This document shows, one piece after another, positions 23,325-33,166 of a DNA stretch of 33,782 nt. Positions within the stretch are counted from its first letter, which is position 1. Each line of letters begins with the position of its first letter. This DNA comes from an uncultured Brevibacterium sp. (GTDB lineage Bacteria; Actinomycetota; Actinomycetes; Actinomycetales; Brevibacteriaceae), in contig CALUDL010000011.1 in NCBI GenBank assembly GCA_943914815.1, positions 1 through 33,782 of the forward strand, written 5' to 3'. Under the pieces are notes generated by a model. It was not told the DNA's origin, made no database searches, and saw only the letters and a list, made by a program, of their open reading frames with translations. The position numbers and the translations under genes are program-made.

Positions 23325-25262
23325 CTACTCGCTGACCCGCTTGAACAGATCCGGTGGAAGCATGTCCATAATCTTTTCGACCATGTCATCGATGTCGAGT
23401 CCGGCGTACGACAGGATCTCTTCGCGGGTTCCATGAGGGAGGAACGAATCGGGGACACCCAGTTCAACAACTCCGGTGCGCACAAGTTCATCGCGTAGGT
23501 CCTGACGGATCTGTGAACCGATCCCTCCTACTTTGACACCATCTTCAATGACGGCCACAAGCGCGTGTTCCGCCGCCATGTCCAAGACCGACTGCGGAAC
23601 AGGAAGCACCCAGCGGGGATCCACGACTGTTGCACTCAAACCCTTCTTCGCCAAGGCCTCTTTGACGGCCAGAGCACGGTCGGCGAGCGCACCCACTGAC
23701 ACGATGAGGATATCGGCGCTTTCGAGATTGTCCACGTCCGAACCTTGTGGAACAGCGAGGATGTCCACTCCGTCCGAGGTGCGTGTGAGCGCGTCGATGT
23801 CCGAGCCGACCTTGCCCCTGGAGAAGCGCACAACGGTGGGAATGTCACGGATTTCGATCGCTTCGTTGAACTCTTCCGCCAGGCGTTTGGCGTCGCGCGG
23901 AGCAGCCAGTCGCAAATTAGGCACGATCTGCAACATTGCCATGTCCCAAATTCCGTGGTGGGACGCGCCGTCGGGACCCGTGACGCCTGCACGGTCCAAA
24001 ACGAATGTGACGCCCTGATTGTGCAGGGACACGTCCATGAGAAGTTGGTCAAATGCACGTCCAAAAAAGGTGGCGTACAGACACACCACGGGGTGTAATC
24101 CGCCGTAGGACAAACCAGCTGCCGAGGTCACGGCGTGTTGCTCAGCGATCCCTACGTCGAAAACGCGTTCGGGGAACTCGTGGGCGAACTTATCCAAGCC
24201 CACGGGCTTGAGCATAGCTGCGGTGATCGCCACGATGTCTGTACGTTTGCGTGCAGCTTTGACAATCTCTTCACCAAAGACCTGGGTCCACGAGGTTGAG
24301 GACCTTGTTGTCGCTTTCCCAGTTGCCGGGTCGATCACACCTACCGCGTGGAACTGGTCGTCTTCGTCCTGAATCGCTGGGGCGTACCCGCGGCCCTTTT
24401 GCGTAATGGCGTGCACAATGACGGGCCCGTACTCGTACTTTTTGGCCCGGTGAAGCGCACGTTCCATCGCTTCGAGGTCGTGTCCGTCTACGGGGCCAAT
24501 GTATTTGATTCCGAGTTCGTCGAACATGCCGGCTTCACGCGAGGACACCATGTCTTTGAGCCCACGTTTCATTCCGTGAATCGCTGAGTACACGGCTCGC
24601 CCGGGAGGCCCGGACTCTTGGAGCTGCTCTTTGCCCCACGACAGGAACTTCTCGTAGCTCCCCATGGTGCGCAGGTGGTCGAGGTGTTGTGCGAACCCTC
24701 CGACCGTAGGTGCGTATGAGCGTCCGTTGTCGTTGACGACGATGACCATTTTCCGAGGTGGTTCCGACTTGTCAGCACCAATATTGTTAAGTGCTTCCCA
24801 CGCCATTCCACCGGTCAGCGCGCCGTCTCCGATCACGGTGACCACGTGCCGGTCGAGTTCACCGCGCAACTGGTACGCTTTTGCGATTCCGTCTGCCCAT
24901 GACAGCGCGGCGGATGCGTGTGAGTTCTCGATGACGTCGTGTTCGCTTTCGGCTCGCGACGGGTAGCCTGAAAGTCCATGACGCTGACGCAGGGTGGGAA
25001 AGTCGTTGTACCTGCCGGTGAGCAGCTTGTGGACATACGCCTGGTGGCCCACATCAAACAAGATCGTGTCGTGGGGAGACTCAAAGACACGGTGGATTGC
25101 CGTTGTCAGTTCGACGACACCCAAGTTGGGCCCTAAGTGCCCGCCCGTTGTCGACACAATTGATATGAGGTAGTCGCGAATCTCCTTTGCGAGAACCTGG
25201 CATTCTGCCCCAGAAAGTGCTCGCACATCAGCAGGAGATGCGATGCGTTCAAGAAACGTCAC
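23325..25262 (-). CDS. dxs: 1-deoxy-D-xylulose-5-phosphate synthase
   Basis: 645 residues from GTG 25262; TGAGGT lies about nine bases upstream. It joins pyruvate and glyceraldehyde 3-phosphate in a thiamin-diphosphate reaction, the entry to the MEP isoprenoid pathway, which also feeds the uppS product. Visible motifs are [17 protein letters not shown] (catalytic His), [17 protein letters not shown] and [13 protein letters not shown] (thiamin-diphosphate and Mg binding), [18 protein letters not shown] (catalytic Glu), [14 protein letters not shown], and the C-terminal domain [11 protein letters not shown]. Length and motifs are complete. Confidence 0.97.
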   Translation of the reverse strand: MTFLERIASPADVRALSGAECQVLAKEIRDYLISIVSTTGGHLGPNLGVVELTTAIHRVFESPHDTILFDVGHQAYVHKLLTGRYNDFPTLRQRHGLSGYPSRAESEHDVIENSHASAALSWADGIAKAYQLRGELDRHVVTVIGDGALTGGMAWEALNNIGADKSEPPRKMVIVVNDNGRSYAPTVGGFAQHLDHLRTMGSYEKFLSWGKEQLQESGPPGRAVYSAIHGMKRGLKDMVSSREAGMFDELGIKYIGPVDGHDLEAMERALHRAKKYEYGPVIVHAITQKGRGYAPAIQDEDDQFHAVGVIDPATGKATTRSSTSWTQVFGEEIVKAARKRTDIVAITAAMLKPVGLDKFAHEFPERVFDVGIAEQHAVTSAAGLSYGGLHPVVCLYATFFGRAFDQLLMDVSLHNQGVTFVLDRAGVTGPDGASHHGIWDMAMLQIVPNLRLAAPRDAKRLAEEFNEAIEIRDIPTVVRFSRGKVGSDIDALTRTSDGVDILAVPQGSDVDNLESADILIVSVGALADRALAVKEALAKKGLSATVVDPRWVLPVPQSVLDMAAEHALVAVIEDGVKVGGIGSQIRQDLRDELVRTGVVELGVPDSFLPHGTREEILSYAGLDIDDMVEKIMDMLPPDLFKRVSE

Positions 25263-25440
25263 GGACTTACCTCAGTGTTGTAGTCGTATAGTCGAGTCAC
25301 TATCCTAACGCCTGCAGAAAGCGGACTGCACGTGCCACACAGGCATTGACGTCGCCTGTCACACTCATTGAGAGTGATACCAAAAATGTACGATGGTGAT
25401 AGCCCCTACTCTCAAAGAGATCCCCATTTAAGGTCTGCGC

Positions 25441-26919
25441 ATGACGAAACTACGTTTAAACCTCATTCTTGTGGCTGTCGCCGGCGCCCTCGTCACAATT
25501 CTGGTCGCAATTGGCTGCCTAGCGTTCTTCCTGTTTACCGGCCCGCGGAACCCAGTACAGGACGTCGAAATCTTCGACGATGCCCAAGTGCTTGACTCCA
25601 CTCTTGTCGAAAACGAACTGAAACAGGTACACACCTTCAAGGACACGCGCGTGATTGTGTGGACCCGCAACGGCTCGCCTCAAGACAACATCAACGAAGA
25701 AACCCTCAACTGGGCACGCCAGCACCAAGATCTCAACTTGATGTCCGGCAAGGAGTGGTCCAACGGAACGTTCATCATCACCGTCTCCGTTGAAGACAAC
25801 TCAACCCAAGGCTCGGGCCAAGTGGGCACATACTTTGGCGAAGACATCAAAATTGCCAGCGCCGAAGCACAGACAGAACTGCGTGAACCCGGCTATGAGT
25901 ACTTCACACAACGCAACTGGTCGCAAGGAGTCGTTGCGATCACTGAAGCTAACGCGAAACGCATGGCGCGCCCAGCCGTGCGCAACCCCACTGTTTTGCA
26001 AGGAATCGCGCTTGCGGTCGCCGTTTTCAGCGTCGTGAATTTTGTTTCCGCTTTCAGGCGTGTCAGGCGGTTCGAATCCGATGCCAAGGTGTTCGACGCC
26101 GTCACGGTCAACGTCAACGAACGCGTCGCGGCGACAGATTTCATTCTCGACGAAGGTTTTGGGGCCAAAATCCACAACGCGGCGGCAACGCTTTTGCGCA
26201 ACTACACGGATGCTCTGGATTTACGTGACTCCATTAAGTCCACGTCATTCTTCGCGCTCAATGTTCTCAACCGGCCCCTCAAGAAGCGCGTCGACGCATT
26301 TTCTGACAAAACAGACCAGATCAAGAACGCCACCGACATGGTGGACCGGGCAACCGCCTTGTATTCGCGTGACGAGCAGAACTGGCAAGCCGTGTGGAAA
26401 GAAGAGATCGACGACACCCGCTCACACCTCAAGACAGTGCTGAGCGACCGCACACTCGCGACCAAGGCAGACTCATCCCTGTACCAGTCTCTATGCGAAT
26501 TCGCGAAGGAAAGCATCCAAAAACTCGATCAGATCGAGTACGGCGTGGCCTACGACGACGGAACCAACACCTCGGCCTACCTGGACCAAATTGCTCAGAT
26601 CAGGGAAGAGCTCACGTCACGCATGAACAACATTCAGGAAGATGTTCTACTTCGCTCTGGCAAACAGAAGCGATTCATCCAGGAAGCCACTGAACGCAGT
26701 CTCCGAAGTAACCGGGCACGCTCCCACTCACTGACCGGGTACTTCGACACACGCTCCTTCTACGCGCCCGCCGCATTTGCCATCGGATACAACAACGGGC
26801 TCCGCGACTATCAGAGTTACAAAGAGTCGCGTAGCAGTGGCGGAGGTGGCGGAACCACAACTGGCTACGGCAGCAGCGGTGGCGGGTTCTCCGGCGCAGG
26901 AAGCTCGTCGCGGTTCTAG
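25441..26919 (+). CDS. DUF5129/TPM-like membrane protein with Gly/Ser-rich tail
   Basis: 492 residues. A hydrophobic segment at 9-34 acts as signal anchor. An extracytoplasmic TPM-like domain follows (VEIFDDAQVLDSTLVENELKQV, then KDTRVIVWTRNG and the later VGTYFGEDIKI), as in TPM_phosphatase/DUF5129 proteins. A second membrane helix at about 182-202 leads to a long charged, helical cytoplasmic region (about 205-445). The last 35 residues are SGGGGGTTTGYGSSGGGFSGAGSSSRF-like, the Gly/Ser tail typical of TPM proteins. The function is unknown; envelope maintenance is a guess. It is divergent from dxs (178 bp apart) and ends at a bidirectional terminator. Confidence 0.7.
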   Translation: MTKLRLNLILVAVAGALVTILVAIGCLAFFLFTGPRNPVQDVEIFDDAQVLDSTLVENELKQVHTFKDTRVIVWTRNGSPQDNINEETLNWARQHQDLNLMSGKEWSNGTFIITVSVEDNSTQGSGQVGTYFGEDIKIASAEAQTELREPGYEYFTQRNWSQGVVAITEANAKRMARPAVRNPTVLQGIALAVAVFSVVNFVSAFRRVRRFESDAKVFDAVTVNVNERVAATDFILDEGFGAKIHNAAATLLRNYTDALDLRDSIKSTSFFALNVLNRPLKKRVDAFSDKTDQIKNATDMVDRATALYSRDEQNWQAVWKEEIDDTRSHLKTVLSDRTLATKADSSLYQSLCEFAKESIQKLDQIEYGVAYDDGTNTSAYLDQIAQIREELTSRMNNIQEDVLLRSGKQKRFIQEATERSLRSNRARSHSLTGYFDTRSFYAPAAFAIGYNNGLRDYQSYKESRSSGGGGGTTTGYGSSGGGFSGAGSSSRF

Positions 26920-26975
26920 ACCCGCAAGTTCCAGCAGCGTTGGTTCAGTAGCGACCCTCCCAGCGTTTAGCCAAC

Positions 26976-27011
26976 AAAAAGCGCTCCGGGTAAACACCCG
27001 GAGCGCTTTTT
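26976..27011. terminator. Bidirectional intrinsic terminator between the DUF5129-like gene and acnA
   Basis: A 10-bp perfect stem (GCGCTCCGGG at 26981-26990 and CCCGGAGCGC at 26997-27006) with a six-base loop is flanked by AAAAA on the left and TTTTT on the right. It therefore works as a GC-stem/U-tract terminator for both convergent genes. It is the clearest terminator in the window. Confidence 0.95.
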
Positions 27012-27022
27012 ATGTGAGGCTC

Positions 27023-29710
27023 TTAGCCCTTCTTGACCAGCTGGCGCAGAACGTACTGCAAGATACCGCCGTTGCGGTAGTAGTCTGCTTCACCCGGTGT
27101 GTCGATACGTACGACTGCGTCGAATTCGACCTTCTGGCCGTCTTCCTTGGTCGCAGTGACGTGAAGGGTCTTAGGCGTGGTTCCCGAGTTGAGTTCGGTG
27201 ATGCCTTCGATGTCGAAGACTTCGGTGCCGTCCAGACCCAGCGACTCAGCGGTTTCGCCTGCAGGGTACTGCAGTGGCAGAACGCCCATACCGATCAGGT
27301 TGGAACGGTGGATACGTTCGAAGGACTCCGCGATAACAGCGGCAACACCCAGGAGCTTGGTACCCTTGGCTGCCCAGTCACGCGAGGAACCTGAACCGTA
27401 TTCCTTACCACCCAGAACAACCAGTGGCGTGCCAGCCTTCTGGTAGTTCATCGCTGCATCGTAAATGGTGGTCTGCGGAGCGCCTTCCTGCGTGAAGTCA
27501 CGCGTGAAGCCACCCTGAACACCGTCGAGCAACTGGTTCTGGAGGCGGATGTTTGCGAACGTACCGCGCACCATGACTTCGTGGTTACCACGGCGCGAAC
27601 CGTAGGAGTTGAAGTCCTTGCGTTCGACACCGTTGGCCACCAGGTACTGACCTGCAGGAGTGTCAGCCTTGAAGGAACCAGCAGGCGAAATGTGGTCGGT
27701 GGTCACCGAGTCTCCCAGCTTCGCAAGAACACGTGCGCCCTTGACATCGGCAACAGCGTCCGGTTCAAGCGACATGCCTTCGAAGTAGTTTGGCTTGCGC
27801 ACATAGGTCGAGTTCTCGTCCCATGCGAACAGGTTTCCTTCTGGGGTGTCGAGTGCCTGCCAGCGTTCGTCACCGTCGAAGATGGTGGAGTACTTGCTGT
27901 CGAACATTTCAGTGTCAATCGAAGTTTCGATGACTGATTCGACTTCTTCAGGTGTTGGCCAAATGTCCTTGAGGTACACGTCAACACCGTCTGCGTCCTT
28001 GCCCAGAGGCTGGGACTCGAAGTCGAAGTCCATGCTCCCCGCAAGAGCGTAAGCGATGACCAGCGGAGGTGAAGCCAAGTAGTTCATCTTGACGTCAGGG
28101 CTGATACGGCCTTCGAAGTTACGGTTACCCGAAAGAACTGCCGTCACCGCGAGGTCGTTGTCCTGGATCGCCTGCGAGATCTCAGACTCCAGCGGACCGG
28201 AGTTACCAATACAGGTCGCACATCCGTAACCGACGACGAAGAAGTTGAGAGCTTCGAGGTCTTCGAGCAGTCCCGACTTTTCATAGTAGTCGGTCACGAC
28301 ACGCGAACCGGGAGCAATCGAGGTCTTGACCCATGGCTTGGAGTTCAGACCACGCTTGCGAGCGTTACGTGCCAGCAGACCGGCAGCCATCATGACCGAT
28401 GGGTTCGAGGTGTTGGTACATGAGGTGATCGACGCGATTGCAACGCTTCCGTTGGTGAGCTCGAATTCGCGTCCGTCGCCCATCTTGACTGGAACCGATG
28501 CCGCTTCTTCACCCGGCTTGGTGTAGTTAGGCAGGTCCTTAGCGAACTGCGACTTAGCGTCAGACAGTTCAATACGGTCCTGAGGACGCTTAGGTCCAGC
28601 GATCGAAGGAACAACCGTGGAGAGGTCGAGTTCGAGGTACTCGGAGTATTCGACTTCGTTCTTGGGGTCGTGCCACAGTCCCTGTTCCTTGCAGTATGCC
28701 TCAACCAGGGCGATCTGCTCTTCGCTACGGCCGGTGAGCTTGAGGTAGTCAAGCGTCACGTCATCGATTGGGAAGATCGCAGCGGTGGAACCGAATTCGG
28801 GGCTCATGTTACCGATCGTGGCACGGTTCGCGAGAGGAACAGCGGTCACACCGTCACCGTAGAATTCCACGAACTTTCCAACCACACCGTGCTGACGCAG
28901 CATGTCGGTAATGGTCAGAACAACGTCGGTTGCGGTCACACCGGAAGGAATCTGACCGGTGAGTTTGAAACCGACAACACGAGGGATGAGCATGGAAACC
29001 GGCTGACCCAGCATCGCTGCTTCAGCTTCGATACCTCCAACGCCCCATCCCAGGACACCAAGACCGTTCACCATGGTGGTGTGCGAGTCGGTACCCACCA
29101 GGGTGTCAGGGTATGCACGCTTCACACCGTCGACCTCACGGGCCATAACGACACGAGCCAAGTGCTCAATATTGACCTGGTGGACAATACCCATGCCTGG
29201 AGGAACGACCTTGAAGTCGTCGAATGCGGTCTGGCCCCAGCGCAGGAACTGGTAGCGTTCACCGTTGCGCTGGTATTCGATGTCCATGTTGCGTTCGATT
29301 GCCTGCTCGGTTCCGAACGCGTCAATCTGAACAGAGTGGTCAATCACAAGTTCAGCAGGAGCCAGTGGGTTGATCTTCGAAGGGTCTCCGCCAAGTTCCT
29401 TCACAGCTTCACGCATGGTCGCCAAGTCCACGATGCAAGGAACACCGGTGAAGTCCTGCATGACCACGCGAGCTGGAGTGTACTGGATTTCCGTGCTTGG
29501 TTCAGCCTTAGCGTCCCACTGAGCGAGCGCTTCGATGTGCTTCTTGGTGATGTTGGCGCCGTCTTCAGTGCGGAGCAGGTTTTCCAGAAGCACCTTCAGG
29601 CTGAAAGGAAGCTTTTCGGAACCTTTAACGGCGTCTAGACGGTAGATTTCGTACGACTGAGCACCTACGTCCAGGGTGCTCTTCGACTTAAAGCTGTCGA
29701 CAGTACTCAT
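27023..29710 (-). CDS. acnA: Aconitate hydratase (AcnA type)
   Basis: 895 residues from the ATG at 29710, which has AGAGGAG upstream; an in-frame ATG at 29767 is rejected because it lacks a ribosome binding site and adds non-conserved residues. The enzyme interconverts citrate and isocitrate through aconitate in the TCA cycle. The [4Fe-4S] ligands are in [12 protein letters not shown] and [13 protein letters not shown]. Other landmarks are [24 protein letters not shown], the domain-4 [20 protein letters not shown] and [17 protein letters not shown] palindromic site 106 bp upstream may control it. Confidence 0.97.
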   Translation of the reverse strand: MSTVDSFKSKSTLDVGAQSYEIYRLDAVKGSEKLPFSLKVLLENLLRTEDGANITKKHIEALAQWDAKAEPSTEIQYTPARVVMQDFTGVPCIVDLATMREAVKELGGDPSKINPLAPAELVIDHSVQIDAFGTEQAIERNMDIEYQRNGERYQFLRWGQTAFDDFKVVPPGMGIVHQVNIEHLARVVMAREVDGVKRAYPDTLVGTDSHTTMVNGLGVLGWGVGGIEAEAAMLGQPVSMLIPRVVGFKLTGQIPSGVTATDVVLTITDMLRQHGVVGKFVEFYGDGVTAVPLANRATIGNMSPEFGSTAAIFPIDDVTLDYLKLTGRSEEQIALVEAYCKEQGLWHDPKNEVEYSEYLELDLSTVVPSIAGPKRPQDRIELSDAKSQFAKDLPNYTKPGEEAASVPVKMGDGREFELTNGSVAIASITSCTNTSNPSVMMAAGLLARNARKRGLNSKPWVKTSIAPGSRVVTDYYEKSGLLEDLEALNFFVVGYGCATCIGNSGPLESEISQAIQDNDLAVTAVLSGNRNFEGRISPDVKMNYLASPPLVIAYALAGSMDFDFESQPLGKDADGVDVYLKDIWPTPEEVESVIETSIDTEMFDSKYSTIFDGDERWQALDTPEGNLFAWDENSTYVRKPNYFEGMSLEPDAVADVKGARVLAKLGDSVTTDHISPAGSFKADTPAGQYLVANGVERKDFNSYGSRRGNHEVMVRGTFANIRLQNQLLDGVQGGFTRDFTQEGAPQTTIYDAAMNYQKAGTPLVVLGGKEYGSGSSRDWAAKGTKLLGVAAVIAESFERIHRSNLIGMGVLPLQYPAGETAESLGLDGTEVFDIEGITELNSGTTPKTLHVTATKEDGQKVEFDAVVRIDTPGEADYYRNGGILQYVLRQLVKKG

Positions 29711-29815
29711 GGTCTCCTCTTTTAGTTGCGAAGATACCGGCAACTGCGGGTCTGTCCCAACGCGCACCCGGAACCGTCAGACGATCCATTTAGGGCACAC
29801 ATCTGTTACCTAAAG

Positions 29816-29833
29816 TATCTTGACATCAAGATA
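29816..29833. promoter_or_regulatory. 18-bp palindromic operator candidate upstream of acnA
   Basis: TATCTTGA, a CA spacer, then TCAAGATA: two perfect 8-bp half-sites, 106 bp before the acnA start codon and 34 bp outside the end of the neighbouring methyltransferase gene. The size and A/T-rich symmetry resemble sites of small dimeric (MarR-like) regulators. Possible promoter hexamers (TTGATG, TACTTT on the minus strand) overlap it, which suggests repression. The regulator is not in the window. Confidence 0.6.
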
Positions 29834-29866
29834 AATTCTATCGCATATCCCAGTAGTTCTCTACCT

Positions 29867-31120
29867 TCACACCCGGTCGAAGGTCCCAATAAACTCGACG
29901 TGAGCAGTGAGCGGAAACAGATCGAACGCTTGAATGTCATGGCACTGGAAACCGGAGTTTTGGAGCCGCTGCGCGTCACGGGAAAATGTGGCCCCGTCAC
30001 ACGACACATACACCACGCGCTCACACGTCGAAGACGCAATCAAACGGATAACGGCAGGGTCAAGGCCCGCCCGAGGCGGGTCCACCACGACCGTGTCAGC
30101 GTTTGTAAGTGCGCCCAGCTTTTCGACCCTGCCCACGTCGAATGTGGCGTCCACCCCGGCGCGCTGCGCGTTAGCACGCGCACTCTCAATCGCGAGCGCA
30201 GACCCCTCCACGCCCCACACGCGGGCCCCAGTTTCCCGGGCGACCATAATGGCGAGCAAACCAGCGCCACAAAACAGATCAGCCACATTGCCCCGCACCC
30301 GTTCCACGACACCTCGGCTCAAAATGTCAGCTGCGTCTGGATGCACCTGCCAAAACCCTTCAGCGTCGAGGTCAAATGTCACCCCGCGCACAGTGTGGCT
30401 CACGCGCCCTGGCCCCTCAAGGAGTGTGGTTCGTGCAGTTGACCGGTTCCGCCTGCCGGCAGCGCGACTCATGAGCGACCAGCCAGGTGGAACGACCTCG
30501 GCGAGTTTGTGCGCAACTTCTTCACGCCCCACAACGGTGACCGCTCCCCCGGTGTCCCCCACGGCGATTTCAACCCGTTCCGCGCCCGTGAGGTCCACCT
30601 GGTGCAGGTTCAGGTCGTTGATAGCAGGAACCGCAAGCGGCACGTGGGTCACGGGAACGATGTCATGGCTCCCCGCCCGGTACATCCCAACACGTCCGCC
30701 CGTCACTGCGAGTTGAACTCGGGTGCGCCACTCTTCCCCGTCGTTTACGGGAGGTGTCACGCGAAACTCGCGCTCAAGCTTATCCATGAGGTCGCGGTCG
30801 AATCTCCCAATTCGGGAGAACTGATCCAGCGCGGCGACACGTTTGAGTGCGCGCGAATGATCCACAGTGACGTGGGCATACTCAACACCACCCACATCCG
30901 GGCACCCCCACACGATCCGCCTATCTGGCACACGGTGCGGGGACGGCTCACACACCTCCACTACCCGGCCGCGCGAAAAAGACTTCTTTGTCTCGGTGAT
31001 TTCAACACGGACGCGCTCGCCCGGGATCGCACCGGATACAAAAACTACGCCGTCGGCCGTACGCGCCACAGACTCCCCGCCGGCAGCCGGCGCATCCACG
31101 GTGAGTTCTATCTGGTTCAT
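29867..31120 (-). CDS. TRAM-domain class I SAM-dependent RNA m5U methyltransferase (TrmA/RlmD family)
   Basis: 417 residues. An N-terminal TRAM domain (about 1-60, ELTVDAPAAGGESVARTADGVVFVSGAIPGERVRVEI) precedes a central region. The methyltransferase fold follows, with the SAM-binding VADLFCGAGLLAIMVA near 290, the VVDPPRAGLD motif and the catalytic Cys in VYVSCDGATFSRD. LTAHVEFIGTF is the usual C-terminus. It should methylate uridine-C5 in tRNA or rRNA. Only the segment W-G-C-P-D resembles the usual Fe-S cysteine cluster, so the cluster seems to be absent, as in many actinobacterial members. The ATG overlaps the permease stop (ATGA). Confidence 0.9.
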   Translation of the reverse strand: MNQIELTVDAPAAGGESVARTADGVVFVSGAIPGERVRVEITETKKSFSRGRVVEVCEPSPHRVPDRRIVWGCPDVGGVEYAHVTVDHSRALKRVAALDQFSRIGRFDRDLMDKLEREFRVTPPVNDGEEWRTRVQLAVTGGRVGMYRAGSHDIVPVTHVPLAVPAINDLNLHQVDLTGAERVEIAVGDTGGAVTVVGREEVAHKLAEVVPPGWSLMSRAAGRRNRSTARTTLLEGPGRVSHTVRGVTFDLDAEGFWQVHPDAADILSRGVVERVRGNVADLFCGAGLLAIMVARETGARVWGVEGSALAIESARANAQRAGVDATFDVGRVEKLGALTNADTVVVDPPRAGLDPAVIRLIASSTCERVVYVSCDGATFSRDAQRLQNSGFQCHDIQAFDLFPLTAHVEFIGTFDRV

Positions 31121-33132
31121 TCGTACATCCTCATGACGCGCTCATCGACATGTCCGCCCCTGCCCATGAGTAGTTCACGGTTGCGGTTGAAAGACTTGAG
31201 TCGCCACGGCACGGTGACCACCTGCACGTTGGGCAAAAACAGCAACCGTTTGCGCAGTCCCAAGAGCGCCTGATTGTGCAGGAGCTGTTCCCACCAGCGT
31301 CCCACAATGTACTGCGGAACGTACACCGTGATGAGGTCGTCTGGCGATTTGGCGTGCATGTGGGCGATGTAGTTCATGACCGGACGGATGAGTTCACGGT
31401 AGGGCGAGTCCAAAAGGGTGAGCCGGATGGGGAGTTTAAGTTCGTCCCACTGTTTTTGGACCAGGGCGGCCTGGTCTTCATCAACCGCAATGGCAACGGC
31501 GCTGAGGAAATTGGGCCGGGTGGCGCGGGCAAAAGCAACCGCCCGCATGGTGGGTTTGTTGATTTCGGAAACCACCACCACGGCCCGGGTCCGAGGTGGT
31601 AGCGCCTTGACGCTGCCGTCTTTGGGGTTGACGTTGAGTTCGCGCGAAACCCTGGTGTAGTGCCGGTGAATGAGCCCCATGGCCATGTAGCCCACGAACA
31701 TGAGGGCCAGTGCGAGCCACGCACCTAGGAAGAACTTGGACACCAGAACCACTGCCAGGATCGCTGTAGCGGTCACCGCACCAACCGTGTTGACGACCCG
31801 GTTGAACATCATGCGGGTGCGCACAGGACCCGACACGATCGCCCTGATCCGGTTGCTCCAGTGTTTCACCATGCCCCACTGCCCCAGGGCTAAGGACGCG
31901 AAAACTCCCACCAGGTACATGTCAATGAGCCGTTCAGCGTTGGCTCCTGTGAGAATCACGAGCACGATCGAACTGACTGACAGCACCACCACGCCGTTGG
32001 AAAACGTCATGCGGTCGCCCAGAGAGGCTAACTGTTTAGGTAAGAAGGAGTCGCGGGCCAGTTTGGAGGCAAGTCCGGGGAACCCTTCCATGGACGTGTT
32101 GGCTGCGACCAGCAGAACAAGCGCGGTAATGAGGGTGATCGCCGTGGCAACGGCTGGCATGTGGTCGAACACTGCGTCTGCACACTGCGCGAGAACCGGA
32201 ACTTGGTGGAATTCCGCCCCCACCGGCTGGCTGTGTTCAAAGAGCTGTGTCGACGGGTCGCTCACGTATTTGACGCCCACTTGAGTGGCCAGCCACGTGA
32301 GACCAATCAGCATGGTCGCGCTCAAAAGGCCTGCGAATACCAGTGTGTTCCCGGCGTTGGCACCACGTGGCTTCGCGAACTTGGGAACCGCTGTTCCCAC
32401 GGTTTCGATTCCTGCCACAGCAACCAGGCCAGAAGAAAAAGCGCGCAGAATAATGAAGGTGACAACCGCCCCATGCCATTTCATGTCGCCGTCGAGTGGA
32501 ACTATCGAAAGATGGGCGGTTGCGGCCTGGATCTCATCACCGCGTGCAATTCGAATCGCCCCGTAGCCCACCGTGACAAGCACGGCTCCCACGAACAGAT
32601 AGGTAGGAATGGCCAAGAGCAGTGGCATGGCTCGTCCACCGCGCAGGCCAAACAGGGTCACCACCGCGATCCCAATAGTGGTGATGAGCGTCAGATAGCC
32701 TTCGAGTACGTGGAAGGCTGACGCGAGATAGCTTGCGAGGACTGCCATGGAGACAGACAGCGTGAGGACATAGTCCACCAGAAGGGCCGCCGCGACTGCC
32801 CGCCCTGGCCGATACCCCAAGTTGCGGTTCGCTACGTCGTAGTCGGCTCCCCCACCTGGGTAGGCTTTCAAGTTCAGTCGGTAGCTACCCACCAGAATGA
32901 GAATGAGAACACCCACTGCGATCCCGATCCACGGGGCCGTCGACATGGCGACAAAACCCGAAATGGATAAGGCGAGAAAAATCGCATCGGGCGCGTACGC
33001 AACAGAAGACAACATATCTGATGCGAAAATTGGCATGGCGAAACGTTTTGGGAGAGCTTCGCGTCTAAAGTGATCACTGCGGAAAGGTCGCCCAACAATA
33101 ATTCGCTTAAGAAGAGCAAAATTGTTAGCCAC
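31117..33132 (-). CDS. APC-superfamily permease (KimA-like; possible K+ transporter)
   Basis: 671 residues from the GTG at 33132. Relatives start a few residues before LLKRIIVGRPFRSDHF and continue LPKRFAMPIFASDMLSSVAYAPDAIFLALS, exactly as seen here; the open frame further upstream lies over the divergent trkA gene and is rejected. About 12 membrane helices end near residue 500, followed by a ~165-residue cytoplasmic domain (VVVVSEINKPTMRAVAFARATRP, VPQYIVGRWWEQLLHNQ). Proteins of this type next to TrkA-like subunits include the potassium importer KimA, and the M. tuberculosis homologue sits beside ceoB. Potassium transport is therefore plausible but not proven. It overlaps the methyltransferase gene. 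Confidence 0.82.
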   Translation of the reverse strand: MANNFALLKRIIVGRPFRSDHFRREALPKRFAMPIFASDMLSSVAYAPDAIFLALSISGFVAMSTAPWIGIAVGVLILILVGSYRLNLKAYPGGGADYDVANRNLGYRPGRAVAAALLVDYVLTLSVSMAVLASYLASAFHVLEGYLTLITTIGIAVVTLFGLRGGRAMPLLLAIPTYLFVGAVLVTVGYGAIRIARGDEIQAATAHLSIVPLDGDMKWHGAVVTFIILRAFSSGLVAVAGIETVGTAVPKFAKPRGANAGNTLVFAGLLSATMLIGLTWLATQVGVKYVSDPSTQLFEHSQPVGAEFHQVPVLAQCADAVFDHMPAVATAITLITALVLLVAANTSMEGFPGLASKLARDSFLPKQLASLGDRMTFSNGVVVLSVSSIVLVILTGANAERLIDMYLVGVFASLALGQWGMVKHWSNRIRAIVSGPVRTRMMFNRVVNTVGAVTATAILAVVLVSKFFLGAWLALALMFVGYMAMGLIHRHYTRVSRELNVNPKDGSVKALPPRTRAVVVVSEINKPTMRAVAFARATRPNFLSAVAIAVDEDQAALVQKQWDELKLPIRLTLLDSPYRELIRPVMNYIAHMHAKSPDDLITVYVPQYIVGRWWEQLLHNQALLGLRKRLLFLPNVQVVTVPWRLKSFNRNRELLMGRGGHVDERVMRMYE

Positions 33133-33166
33133 GGGCACCAATGGTACGTCAAAGGGAGTTTGGATC

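Noticed and set aside
28670..29638. A 322-codon plus-strand frame opposite acnA
   Set aside because: Antisense shadow of a complete aconitase.
29805..29815. TTAGGTAAC half-site (minus strand) beside the acnA palindrome, considered as a DtxR box
   Set aside because: Only one half matches the iron-box consensus; the other half is unrelated.
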